NCBI GenBank assembly: GCA_036785705.1
Contig: JAWUZG010000032.1
Span: 14,712,001-14,776,000, forward strand
From: Acanthornis magna
Lineage: Eukaryota > Chordata > Aves > Passeriformes > Acanthizidae
Direction of reading: 5' to 3'
Length of the DNA: 64,000 bases
Shown here: piece after piece, positions 1-10,500 of the stretch
Position numbering within the stretch: position 1 is the first letter of the stretch
Layout: every line of letters begins with the position of its first letter
Position numbers and translations under genes: made by a program
The notes under the pieces: generated by a model
The model's database searches: none
What the model saw: only the letters and a program-made list of their open reading frames with translations
What the model was told of the DNA's origin: nothing

Positions 1-439
1 TATTTGAAGCTGATTTCACAAGACAGCTTGACGGGACTGAGGCAAGGGGCATATTCATTGGGTTTTCGGGGATTTGTCTATGCTGTGCCGTCTTCGGGGA
101 GCAGGCAAGGAGACTCTTCACCCTTCAAAACAAACCCCCCTTTAATTCTGATTTATCCCTTCAGTATTAGCGCTACCATCTCCGCGCTCCTCTGGAATTG
201 ACACTAATTTCATCCAGATTCGTCACTGCTGGAAGCAGATTTATCTTGGAATGGCAAAAATAAAAGAGCCGTGCCAAGGTATTTAACTTGCAGGCTTTGT
301 AGAGGGGAAACTCCTTTGGATCAGGCGCGGAAAAGCAGAGCCTCCTGCGGAAAGCAGGACCAGGGGATGGCTAAAGAGCGATAGAGTTAAAGACTTCCTC
401 CCCAAATCCTCGTCTTCTTCCAGGACAAGCCTGGGCTTT
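1..439. other. No gene seen
   Basis: This is AT-moderate sequence before the CpG island. Only a short, unrecognisable open frame (4-201) is present, and no repeat or RNA gene was recognised. Confidence 0.5.
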
Positions 440-1170
440 AACACGCGAACACAGAGCGGCCGGCAGCAGCGGAGAGAGCAGTGGGAAGGCAGCCGTCCCG
501 GCAAAGCCCTCCCGTCCCCGCCGTTCCTCCGACCGGTTCCCGGTCGGTGCCCGCCCACTGCCGTCCCGGGGCCGCTGCCCGCCTGGCAGGGCTCGACCCT
601 GGAGCCGCTCAGCAGCGGAGCAGTGGCCTGGATGCGACCTCCTTCCCCTCCGCCTCGTCCCGGGCCGGAGGAGCGGGGAGCCGAGCCCGGCGGCGGGGAG
701 GGTCGGGAGGAGCGGGGAGCCGAGCCCGCGGCGGGGAGGGTCGGGAGGAGCGGGGAGCCGAGCCCGCGGCGGGGAGGGTCGGGAGGAGCGGGGAGCAGAG
801 CCCGCGGCGGGGAGGGTCGGGAGGAGCGGGGAGCAGAGCCCGCGGCGGGGAGGGTCGGGAGGAGCGGGGAGCAGAGCCCGCGGCGGGGAGGGTCGGGAGG
901 AGCGGCCCGGGATGCGGCGGGGAGGGTCGGGAGGAGCGGCCCGGGATGCGGCGGGGAGGGTCGGGAGGAGCGGCCCGGGATGCGGCGGGGAGGGTCGGGA
1001 GGAGCGGCCCGGGATGCGGCGGCTGGAGCCGGGATGCGGGCGCTGCCGCCTGTCCGGGAGCGCCGCCCCGCGGCCGCGGCGGGCACTGCGCCGGGGGGCG
1101 GCCCTGTCCCAGCGCCGCTTACTCTCGGTCCTTTATTTTCCCCGCGGGTGTGATTTCAAAAATGACCCGT
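440..1170. promoter_or_regulatory. PRSS35: CpG island, probable PRSS35 promoter and first-exon region
   Basis: This is the only strongly GC-rich and CpG-dense stretch of the window; the flanks are AT-rich. It lies about 4.5 kb upstream of the PRSS35 coding exon on the same side as that gene's 5' end. The coding exon starts with a 3' splice site, so a non-coding first exon is needed, and a CpG island is the usual site for it. No TATA box or first-exon donor could be fixed. The core is occupied by a G-rich minisatellite. Promoter identity is inferred from position and base composition. Confidence 0.6.
669..1020. repeat. G-rich minisatellite, 38-bp and 34-bp units
   Basis: Unit starts, read at the GGGGAGGGTC motif, fall at 695, 733, 771, 809 and 847 (38-bp spacing) and then at 885, 919, 953 and 987 (34-bp spacing). 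A degenerate partial unit occupies 669-694. All units share the first 20 bases, GGGGAGGGTCGGGAGGAGCG. The 38-bp type ends in GAGCCGAGCCCGCGGC or the GCAGAGCC variant, and the 34-bp type ends in GCCCGGGATGCGGC. The + strand of each 38-bp unit has four runs of at least three G with short loops, which fits the G-quadruplex pattern. Long open frames across it on both strands are products of the repeat. Confidence 0.95.
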
Positions 1171-3119
1171 CACGCCTGCCGCGTAAAATTAGTTCTTCCT
1201 ATGTGTACTGAAGCTGCCTAAATTTTGTAAGAGCCAGGAGCCCCAGTGGGTGTTTTCCCACAAGTCAGAGGGGAGGACAACATCCATGCACCACTATGAG
1301 GAGTGAGCACACCTGGAGGAGGGAGTGGGAGGCGGTGGCAGAAAAGATTAGGGCAATGGTTTCTTCCAGGGTGTGAGATTTCAAAAATTTGTTCTCTACC
1401 TTGCTTTGTCAGAGTAGATCTGTGAACTCAAGCTTCCAGGTAATTTAAAGAATAAGGCCAAAAGCAGTTAAAGGAGATGGTTAGTATAGTAGTCTCTGTT
1501 ATTTTATGGCCTGAAAATTGCATTTAAAATTGTGTAAGCTTAGTTTGAAATGTGTTGACTTTCCTACAAGAAGAAGGAAATCCCAGGCTAGAGGCTGCAC
1601 TGAACAGACCAAGATAAAACACTGCCAGGAGGATGGACTGAACTTTTCTCCAGTCTGAGCTACACTGACATAGAAACTCCCTCTGTGATAGCATGAAGAG
1701 AAACCTTTTCTAGTTCTGCTTCACTGTAAGCCTTCTCCTGAGCATCTGAGATGCATTCAGCTAGAGTAAGGTAGGTTATAATGACAAAATATTTGAAGGA
1801 TATCCTGAAAAGTTAGGTAGGTGTTGTCCTGGGGATGCAGAAAGATTTAATGTTGGAAGCAAGAAGTCAGAAGAACTGAAAATGGTTTTACTTGTATGGA
1901 TCCTGGCAGCTGGAATGCCACCAAACAGGGAGTCCTGTTATCAGCTGGGTTTGGAAACTGGAGGAAGAATTTCAACATTTTCATGTAGCTGGGGATCTCT
2001 CTCACTTTCTGGTTTCCATCCTGTCTTCTCTAAAGCAATTTGTTCCCCTTAAAGAGCTGACTCAAGAATTCCAAATACTGTAAGCCAACCCAAAATCTGA
2101 ATGGGAAAGGAGTGAAGGAAAGGAGAGGGCAGAGCATCTTGGGGTTTGGTGGAAGACTGGAGAAGAGCATGGCAGGAAGGGTAACATATTGAGGGTTTTT
2201 TACCTGCAATCAGCTTGTAGCCTTGTCAGGACATTACTTCCTTCCCCTGGAGGCTCTATTCTCTCTCCCCTCCCCCCACCCTACAAAGCTGTCTTTGCAG
2301 CCATCTGCACATTTACATACTCATCATCTGGCAAGAGGAGCCCCTGTGTTTCCCTTTTGCCAGCAGCCTGTACCGAGCCAGGGCAACTGCTGGCATTGCC
2401 TGTGCTTGGAGTTGGCATCCTCTAAACAGTAGGGATGGGGTTAGTAAACCCCAGTTAGATCTTAAATGCGTGGCTGGAAATGACAAAGCTCCTAGCAGGA
2501 CCACTGCTCTGGTCTGTAATGAGAATTACCATGTTTATCAAGTTCCTCAGCTTGAACTTCTTCCAGTTACCCTGAAGAGTAGTTAGTTCATTCCCAGTGA
2601 CAAGTGGTTCATTATAAATGAAGAAAATCTTGGCTTCCAAGACTGCCTTTGTAAGCAGTGAGCACTTGAGTATCGTGTTTCAAATGGAAGGCTCCAAGGC
2701 ATCTATTGAAGGTTCTGTGCTTTGTCTGTTTTTCTTCTTTCTAAAGAGTGGCAGAAGGGAGCCATAGTACTCCACCCATTTGCTTGCAGAAAGTATCTCT
2801 ATAAACCAGAGAGAAAAAAATGGATTTCTATATAAACTTAATTATGAGTGCAACTGGGAAGTCTTCAGCCATTGCAGTGGAATGACATCAACCCAGACTT
2901 TCTATATGAGCTATCAGTTAGTGACTAAATTTTCCTTAGGGCCCACAAAGTTCAGCTACAGAGGAAAATCAAATATCCAGGCTCTGAGGAAGAGCTGAGA
3001 AAGGGAGGAGTATTCTAGGGAAAAACAGAAAAATCATTCTTGAGCCTGACTTAATAACTGTCTCGTTCAGCACTATATTAGGGCAAAGTAAATTTAAACC
3101 AGCTTTTCTACATTAAAAT

Positions 3120-3300
3120 CACACTGTTTATCCTCAAACGATGCTAGTTTGTGACAGGCTGAAAATAAAGAAGAGGAGATGCTTCCTCATACAACAGGTA
3201 GTTAAGCCATGGAACTCCTGGACACAGAATATTGTGGCTACAAAATTTTATATGCATTCAAGGGAAGACTGTCAAACGATGGAAGAGATATCAGCTTAGG
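3120..3300 (+). mobile_element. Old CR1/L3-type LINE 3' remnant
   Basis: The stretch around ATGCTTCCTCATACAACAGG, followed by GTTAAGCCATGGAACTCCTG and then ATATTGTGGCTAC, resembles the 3' part of ancient amniote CR1/L3 LINEs, where a similar 'no first-line loss, lack of start' order is seen: cut after the tract, then GGAACTC, then ATGTTGTG. It is highly diverged and boundaries are approximate. The match is from memory of the family, not an alignment. Confidence 0.45.
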
Positions 3301-3897
3301 TTTCCTTACACTACACAACCCAACTACCTCTGCTTTAAAGTCCATCAGGTACAATTGATCGTAAGTTAAGAAACTATGAGGGAGGAGTGGCATATGTGGT
3401 TGCCCTATTCCTATCCTCTACCCTAGGCAACCACATTTAGCCAGTGTCAGAAATAGGATTTCAGGCCAGGCAGACCTTTGGTCAGGCCAGGAAGGTATTT
3501 TTAAGTTCTCATTATAGTATTTTTAAACTTTGACACCTTCTAACTTACCCATCAATATGTAAAATAGTCATTCTTCCTTAGATTTAGTGCTAAATGAGAA
3601 ATAACTGAAACAACATCTTGAGGGTAACTTTGTATGTCAAAGTTAATGTTTAAACCTGCACATTTCTGCTATACCAATAAGCTTGACTGGTGTGAGCAAC
3701 TGGTGTCCCTCCACAAAATCTTGTGCTCTGCTTTCAAAACCTTCAGATATCTTTTCTTATGATCATTCACACCCCAGAGCTCAGACCTGTGAGTCACTGT
3801 GATCTCCAGATGTCTTAGGAAAATCCACACATCTTCTCCAAAATCTGAGTTAGCTAATTTAAAGATAGGGAGGGTTTCTTTGTATTGTAAAATGTGG

Positions 3898-3991
3898 TGT
3901 ATAATATAGATACAGATATATATAGGTAGAAATATATAGATATATATTGATATATAAAGATATATAGAGATATATAGATAAAGATATATAT
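3898..3991. repeat. AT-rich GATATA simple repeat
   Basis: This is an imperfect tandem array of GATATA and ATATAG words over about 95 bp, with no coding or regulatory meaning visible. Confidence 0.85.
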
Positions 3992-5626
3992 CCTAGTATG
4001 TGGACTCAAGCTCAAAGTTTGCATTTTATACCGGCAAAGGTGAAAAGCGTCAAAACTATGCTAAATCCACCCTCTGAATCTGGCATCAGAAGCAACAAGC
4101 TGTGGTTGAGCTGTAGTGCTTACTTAGCTAAAAAACTATAATTATTACTTATTTTAGACAACAAATATGTCTGTAGGGTAAAGATGCCTCAAAAAATCAT
4201 AAGAGTCACTGGTCCAATATACAGCTTTAAAAGTGGTGTTCCCACTTCTTTTTCCATGTTGCACACATGCCCCTATTTTTCATACTAGATCTTCAGCTAG
4301 CCTGTAGCCAGGCTGTGTCACTGGAGAGCATCACTTACGCTATTCTAAACTAAAATTAAGAAAAGTGGTTGTATCTGCCCCAGCCTACACTGCCATTGCA
4401 ATGTAAACCAGAGAGCTTAACCACATACGAATCCTTGAATTGCTTGGCTTTTAAAGTTTAATCATAGACCCTTTCTTTCTTCACTGCTGAGGTCTCCATG
4501 TAATTGCAATGAAGGATGTTGGAACCAACCACAGATTTCCCAGTGGCAGCTGCCAGTAGTTGGATAATGCCACTGACATCAATGCTGCCAAGGGAGAAAA
4601 ATGGTCTTTTCAGTAATGTTTTAAGCTAAGAATCAAAAGTCTTGGGTTCAGTTTCTGGCTCTGCCATAGACTTCTAACAATTTTACATTTTTCCTGCATG
4701 TTTTTCAACTACAGATGGGAATAATATTGCTTTTTGTCTTTCCCATTTAAAGTATTAGCTCTTGCTGTGGTCCATTACCCCATTTAGACGGGACATTCCA
4801 CATGGGGCACATGACATTCCATAAGGCACAGGCAGTACAGTTCCTACAGCCTTTGTGGGATCCTGAAAAAGGCATGTGATGAGTAACCAGACTTGTCCGT
4901 CCTGCTCTGCTGAGCTTTGCTGCATGTATATATAACAAGGAGACTCCTCTACACCAGCAACATTCTGCTTTCCTCACTTGTCTGTCTATCCTAGGAGACC
5001 TTGGTTCCTTGGGATAGCACTTAGCAAAGTGCCATTTCTCACACAGGCAGATTCATAGCTCTCGGCTGGGTGCGTAATGTGGAACCACAGCTGACTTTTA
5101 AATCAGGTAAAGCCACATTTTGGCCACCCCAAAATGTGAGCACGGAGAGCACAAGTGATCTGGTTTCCTAAGGGTCCCTAAGTCTCACAAGCACACTCTA
5201 TCTATCCATCTCTGGATCCCAATTTTTGAATACAATGAGGGTTTTCAACTGTGTTTCAACCATATAGCTATAGAAAAGATAAACAGAGACATAGTATCTA
5301 ACTGCATTCCTATGGCATAAATAAAACCAGGGTACTCAGGAATGACTCAGAATGCTGCCCACTGAAAAGCAGGTAAAACTCAGTTCCCCTTTCAGTAGGT
5401 AGCTCAGCATGGATGCTAGCCGAATTGTCTGCATCCATCTTGCTAGAAAACATTGGGAGAGTCAGAGGGAATACAGGCAATATCTGCGGCATTTCTATTT
5501 TGAGCAGAGCGTAGAATTCTGTTCCACTGATGTGAGTTCTAAACTTGCATGATTATACTTAGAAGATATTAAAATAAGTGTGTATATTTCCAAAATCTAT
5601 TTTCAAATCTCTCTTTCTTGTTTTAG

Positions 5627-5641
5627 AAAAAATAAAATAAA
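5627..5641 (+). other. PRSS35: PRSS35 5' UTR segment and splice acceptor
   Basis: A pyrimidine-rich tract ends in TTCTTGTTTTAG at 5626, leaving 15 A-rich bases before the ATG at 5642. This fits a family gene structure with one or more non-coding upstream exons and an intron-free coding exon. The start context AAATGG has the favourable G at +4. Confidence 0.7.
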
Positions 5642-6883
5642 ATGGAACACATGTTACTGCTATTCATATTTTTCATACCTATATTGGGTCTCAGTAATGG
5701 AACAGAAACGGAACAAGATTTTACTTGGCACTTAAAGAAGATTCCCCAGATTGTGAGAGAAAGAACTTTCTCCCTTGACAGCCCTAAATTTGAAGCAAAA
5801 ACCAAATTAGAGCTGAACAGCGTATGTGGAATTGAATGTCAAAAAAACCTGCCAGTGCCAAGCTTGTCTGACTTGAAGAACCTCTTATCCTATGAGACTG
5901 TTTTTGAAAATGGCACACGAACCCTGACTGAAGTGAGTGTCCTTGGAACAGTGCTTGACCCAGCTGCAAACACAACCACCAGAAGGCCTTCGAGAAAGAA
6001 GAGGCAGATATATGGAACAGACAGCAGGTTCAGCATCTACGACAAGAAGTTTATGACCAACTTTCCGTTCAACACAGCTGTGAAGATCTCCACCGGCTGC
6101 AGCGGCATCCTTGTTTCCCCCAAGCACGTGCTGACAGCAGCCCACTGCCTGCACAATGGCAAGGATTATGTCAAGGGCAGCAAAAGACTGAGGGTGGGCC
6201 TGATGAAGACAAAATCCAGAGGCAATGGCAGGAAACGCAAAGGCGCTAAAAGAAGTAGAAGAGAAATTTCTGCAGCCAAAGAGGATCCCAAAACTGCCAC
6301 AGAATTAAGGCAGCAATCCAAAGGTGATGGGAGAAAGCAGAGGAGATCTGGGAGGAAGCAAGGGACCTCAGATGGTGTGCCCTCCTTCCAGTGGACCCGG
6401 GTGAAGAGTACACACATCCCGAAAGGCTGGTTTAAGGGTGTCTCTGGGGATATTGCCCTGGATTATGATTATGCTGTTCTTGAGCTCAAGCGTCCCCACA
6501 AAAGGAAATACATGGAGCTGGGAATCAGCCCAACAATAAAAATGATGCCTGGGAGCATGATCCACTTCTCAGGTTTTGACAACGATCGTTCTGGGCAACT
6601 GGTCTATAGATTTTGTAGCATTTCTGATGAGTCCAATGATCTGTTTTATCAGTACTGTGATGCTGAGCCTGGCTCCACAGGATCTGGCATCTATCTCCGT
6701 CTTAAGGAGCCAAACAAAAAGAAGTGGAAACGCAAGATCATTGCTGTTTACTCAGGCCATCAGTGGGTGGACATCAATGGTGAACAGCAGGATTACAATG
6801 TAGCAGTACGAATTACTCCTCTCAAATATGCCCAAATTTGCTTCTGGATACATGGGAATGATGAGAATTGCACACTAGGCTGA
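5642..6883 (+). CDS. PRSS35: Inactive serine protease 35 (secreted pseudoprotease)
   Basis: This is a complete 413-codon frame in one exon, the same length as I recall for human PRSS35. Residues 1-17 or so form a hydrophobic signal peptide. N-glycosylation sequons occur at N19, N90, N110 and N409. A furin-type site RKKR at 118-121 precedes QIYG, which marks the propeptide junction. The trypsin-like domain follows: TAAHC gives the catalytic His at H168, and DYAVLEL gives the Asp at D276. The position that is Ser in active proteases (GDSGG) is Thr in the GSTGSG motif (T346), so no classical triad is present. This substitution is typical of PRSS35 and separates it from its active-looking paralogue PRSS23. 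A Lys/Arg-rich insertion lies at about 189-241. The protein should be secreted or matrix-associated; its molecular role is not established. The downstream neighbour SNAP91 is convergent, as in mammals. The frame is intact with no sign of decay. Confidence 0.96.
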   Translation: MEHMLLLFIFFIPILGLSNGTETEQDFTWHLKKIPQIVRERTFSLDSPKFEAKTKLELNSVCGIECQKNLPVPSLSDLKNLLSYETVFENGTRTLTEVSVLGTVLDPAANTTTRRPSRKKRQIYGTDSRFSIYDKKFMTNFPFNTAVKISTGCSGILVSPKHVLTAAHCLHNGKDYVKGSKRLRVGLMKTKSRGNGRKRKGAKRSRREISAAKEDPKTATELRQQSKGDGRKQRRSGRKQGTSDGVPSFQWTRVKSTHIPKGWFKGVSGDIALDYDYAVLELKRPHKRKYMELGISPTIKMMPGSMIHFSGFDNDRSGQLVYRFCSISDESNDLFYQYCDAEPGSTGSGIYLRLKEPNKKKWKRKIIAVYSGHQWVDINGEQQDYNVAVRITPLKYAQICFWIHGNDENCTLG

Positions 6884-7580
6884 AGAGAGCTGAACCTCAC
6901 TTGCTTAGCACCCGCACTGCCATAGAGTGAAAGTTGGCCGCCACAGTAACTGGAAGAACATCACTCCGCATCAGAATGTTTTTGACCTCAAAGCTCACAA
7001 GTAGTGCTATGGTGACTCGAGGAATGCTGAATTGATGGGGGAGGGGTAGAATTGTCAGGAAAAGATATTTCTAATTGTAATCAACCTAGATATGCACTTA
7101 AAATCCCAAACTATATTTATGTTTGCAATTGTGACAAATTCAAGTAATTCATGAGGGAAACCAAATGACTGCACCTGTTTGTCATCTTTTTTTCCCCTGG
7201 GGAAGGGTTGAAACATCTCAAACTGGTATCATTAAGCAATATCTATTTTTTTCCAATGGATTTACTTTTCTCAGGGTTCTGTTCCAATTTTTCAAATGCA
7301 GGTTGTGCATATGGCATGTTACTGTATGTGCAGAATGATCCAGAGAACTGCATGAGAACAAGACATTATTCTGGCATTCTCTAAAGACCACAGTTCCATG
7401 TTGAGAAGCAGCAGTATAGTTCATGATCGTTAGTTTGGAAAACTTCCTCTTCTGGTTGCTGTAGGAATGCTTCCATGGAAATTCCAAATTTATGTAGCTG
7501 AGGGTTACACCTCAAAGACAAGTTTCACTTCATTGCTCAGTAAAAACAGCAAAAAATAAATTAACAAGCATAGAAGTTTC
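6884..7580 (+). other. PRSS35: Probable PRSS35 3' UTR
   Basis: This is non-coding sequence after the TGA stop at 6881-6883. The first good AATAAA on the + strand in this stretch is at 7555-7560, about 670 nt past the stop. The real end could be further downstream, because other AATAAA-like words follow. Confidence 0.4.
7555..7560 (+). terminator. PRSS35: Candidate PRSS35 polyadenylation signal AATAAA
   Basis: A canonical hexamer lies at the end of an A-rich run about 670 nt downstream of the PRSS35 stop. No transcript evidence is available here. Confidence 0.35.
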
Positions 7581-10500
7581 CATGTTTGGAAGAAGAAGAC
7601 ACATCTGGACATAGTTTAATGCCTTTAAATGTTCTTTGAGAAGCTATAGAAATCTTAAACACATGCATTTGCCTTCCAATTAGTATTTGGAGAGCTGTAG
7701 GTTTAGTTTCTAGTCAAATGTTTAGCTTTACCATTGGGAGAAGTCACTGACTCCTGAAGTGGCTACTTGACAATCATTTGGAGTTTCACAGATGATATAT
7801 TTTTTGGGTGCTAAACATTTCTTCAGTTTTTATAAATTACTTTTATACAAGTTCAGCTTCATAGTTAGGATAGTATGTATTAGACTGGGAGTTGGAAATC
7901 AATATTTTAGTTTGGCTTTATACAGTTTTGCAAAGTGGGTGGTTTTAATCATGTTATATTCAGACTCCACCTCAGCACGATTTACAAAATTAACTAAAAA
8001 TTTCTCCCAACTAAATTATAGCACCTTCTGAATGGTAGAACTATCCTGTGCATTATAAAAGGTATCTTGTTAGATGGCAGCAGTAGTTAGCAAATAATTT
8101 GGTTCAATATGTTTGCAGAACCACGTATTTAATGAAGACACAAACTGAGCTTGACTTTTACACACCTGTAAACACAAACCTTCTTAAAAATTGTTGTTGA
8201 TTGCTATACAAGTCTATATCTTTTATTTTATGTCAAGATTTTGAAGAACACATAATTGTTATGGTGCTACGTTAATCTAATAACGTAAAAAGATACTGTG
8301 CCTTTCTGATCATATCCTTTTGGTTTCAATATTTTTAGAATATTCACCACCATAATATTGAATTTTTTTACCATAAACTTATGCTGACCAAAATACCTTT
8401 TCTTCCTTTGCAGGAGAAAAAAATACAAAAATATTTTAAAATATTATTTGTTTGTTGGTATCTTTAAAATATGTTTGTAATATCTTTTGATGAAATAAGA
8501 TGATTTTAAATAACTCACTTTTTTTTGTAGATGATTGAAAGTGTATAACCTGACACATTGAACATGCGGCAACTTTCTTTGTCATATTATTGCCAAAGTA
8601 TAAAAATTTAAGACTTGCCTCCCTATCATAATAACAATATTTCATTAATTGGAAGAGATCTCACTTTAAAGGAAATTATCTTTTTTAATGTCAGCCTTTC
8701 CAGGGAACACTAAACTTTTCTTCCTTTTCACTTTTAATTTTATTTTGTGTGATTGTTTGCAGAAAACTAATAATAATTTTCAATTTTAGAAATAAATCTC
8801 TAAGATTTTAGGGTTAATTGTTTTTTATTGTTGTTAACATCTCTATTAACATGTGGCTTTGCTGACAGTAATTTTAAATCACCTCAGTCCAATATTTAAT
8901 ACTCTCGCTCTATGCAACAGACCTATAATATTCTTCACTCAGTTCTGTAATGTTTTTCTCAAGTGCCTTTTTCCATAGTTACTGTGACAAATAAGGTACC
9001 ACATCATTAATCTAATATGAGACAACCCAGGTCCATGAATTTTTTTACAGTTTTTGTCATTGTTGATTTGGGTCCAAAGCTGACCAAGATAAGGGGGCTT
9101 AGTAAATTCCTTGTTTTGTTGAGTCTTATTTAGGTGTGCTCCTTAGGAGAAGAAATAAAATCTATTTCCTTATCAGTCTGGGAATTGGGAGCAAGGTAAG
9201 AACGAAAAATGTTGATGACAGTTTTCAAATGGTTTTGTTACAATAATCATCTGTTGTAAATATCTCAGCCACAACCTGAGGTTCTCACACCAGATTGATA
9301 AAACCCCTTTGTTTTCAGAGGATAAATACTAGATGTTCAGTGCTTCATTTTGTGGTACTAAGAGATTAAAGAGGTTGGCCAGAGAAGCATAAAAATGAAC
9401 TAAAAACAAACAAAGAAACCTCTGTGTCTGCGTGCACACACACAAACACATGCAAATATCCAGGCTTGCAGAACACGTGTTGTTTTGATTGAGTCAGCAC
9501 CCTCAGGCCAAGGAATGCAGGTACAAGAAGACACAGACAAAATTATAATTATTCCTGCTCTCTCTGCATGCTAGGCAACATTTTGGTCTTCCACTTGGCC
9601 TAATGGAGAAGGAAATGCTTTATGTAGGCATTGTGACTGCCTACTACAGAGACTTCTGGAATAGTTCTTAAATCAAGTACTTACACACAATCCCAGGAAT
9701 TCAGTGTCCTGCATAAAGCTCTTGATATCCACCACTGCAAATGGGACAAGGATTCTGAACCATGACCATCTCAGATTTTCTTAAAGAATCTGAAGTTACT
9801 ATCTAGTTATCAATGAGAAAATACAAGGATGAAAATATGATCCCAGTACATCAGATCTTGCTGTTGTCTAGGTCACCAGCATCAAGGTCCTGTGCTGTTT
9901 CCCTAAAGGGTTTTTCCTCAGGCTGTACATTTGTTTTTATCAGTACTAATGCTTTTCCATAAGAGTTGGTATAGTAGATCCTTTTGTTTAACTGTATTCC
10001 TGACCTTAGGAAAAAACAAACTCAGTCAAATCCCTTAGGGGGATCCCTGTTAGGGGGCTACTGGAATTTATAAAGTGAACAAATAAGTTTTTTTCTGGGC
10101 CAAAGATAAACCTCAAATGCAAGCCTTTAACACACCCAGAGCAGCTTCTGCAAGGTATTTGTACATGTGTTTAATCTGAGGCTCTGAGACACACTGTAGA
10201 AGTCAAGGGGGTTATCTGCAATGTGAAAAATTATCTAAGTTTGTATTATCTTAACAAAAGAAAAGTGCAACATTACATAGGAAAATTATTTCTGTTATAT
10301 GAGGTATAGACTACCCAATGCTTTAATAATTGCTTAAAGAAACTCATTGACTCAGTTTATAATTCACCATCTTAATTTTGCAGATTTATGTCCCTGTATG
10401 GAGTATGAATCAGCATGAACATGGCTTAGGTAAAAAAAAAACAAAACTCATCCACATGTGGAGGAGAGAAGCAGCTGGGGAGTTCTTTCTATTCTGCTGA

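Larger units (their letters stand above)
1171..5626 (+). other. PRSS35: Probable PRSS35 intron
   Basis: This stretch lies between the CpG island and the 3' splice site at 5626. It contains no open frame that resembles a known protein. It holds an old LINE remnant (about 3120-3300) and an AT-rich GATATA-type simple repeat (3898-3991). Intron status depends on the unproven position of the first exon in the CpG island. Confidence 0.45.

Noticed and set aside
283..1221. Overlapping long open frames on both strands in the CpG island (Arg/Gly/Pro-rich)
   Set aside because: They are translations of the GC-rich minisatellite, where stop codons are rare. They have no family motifs and exist on both strands.
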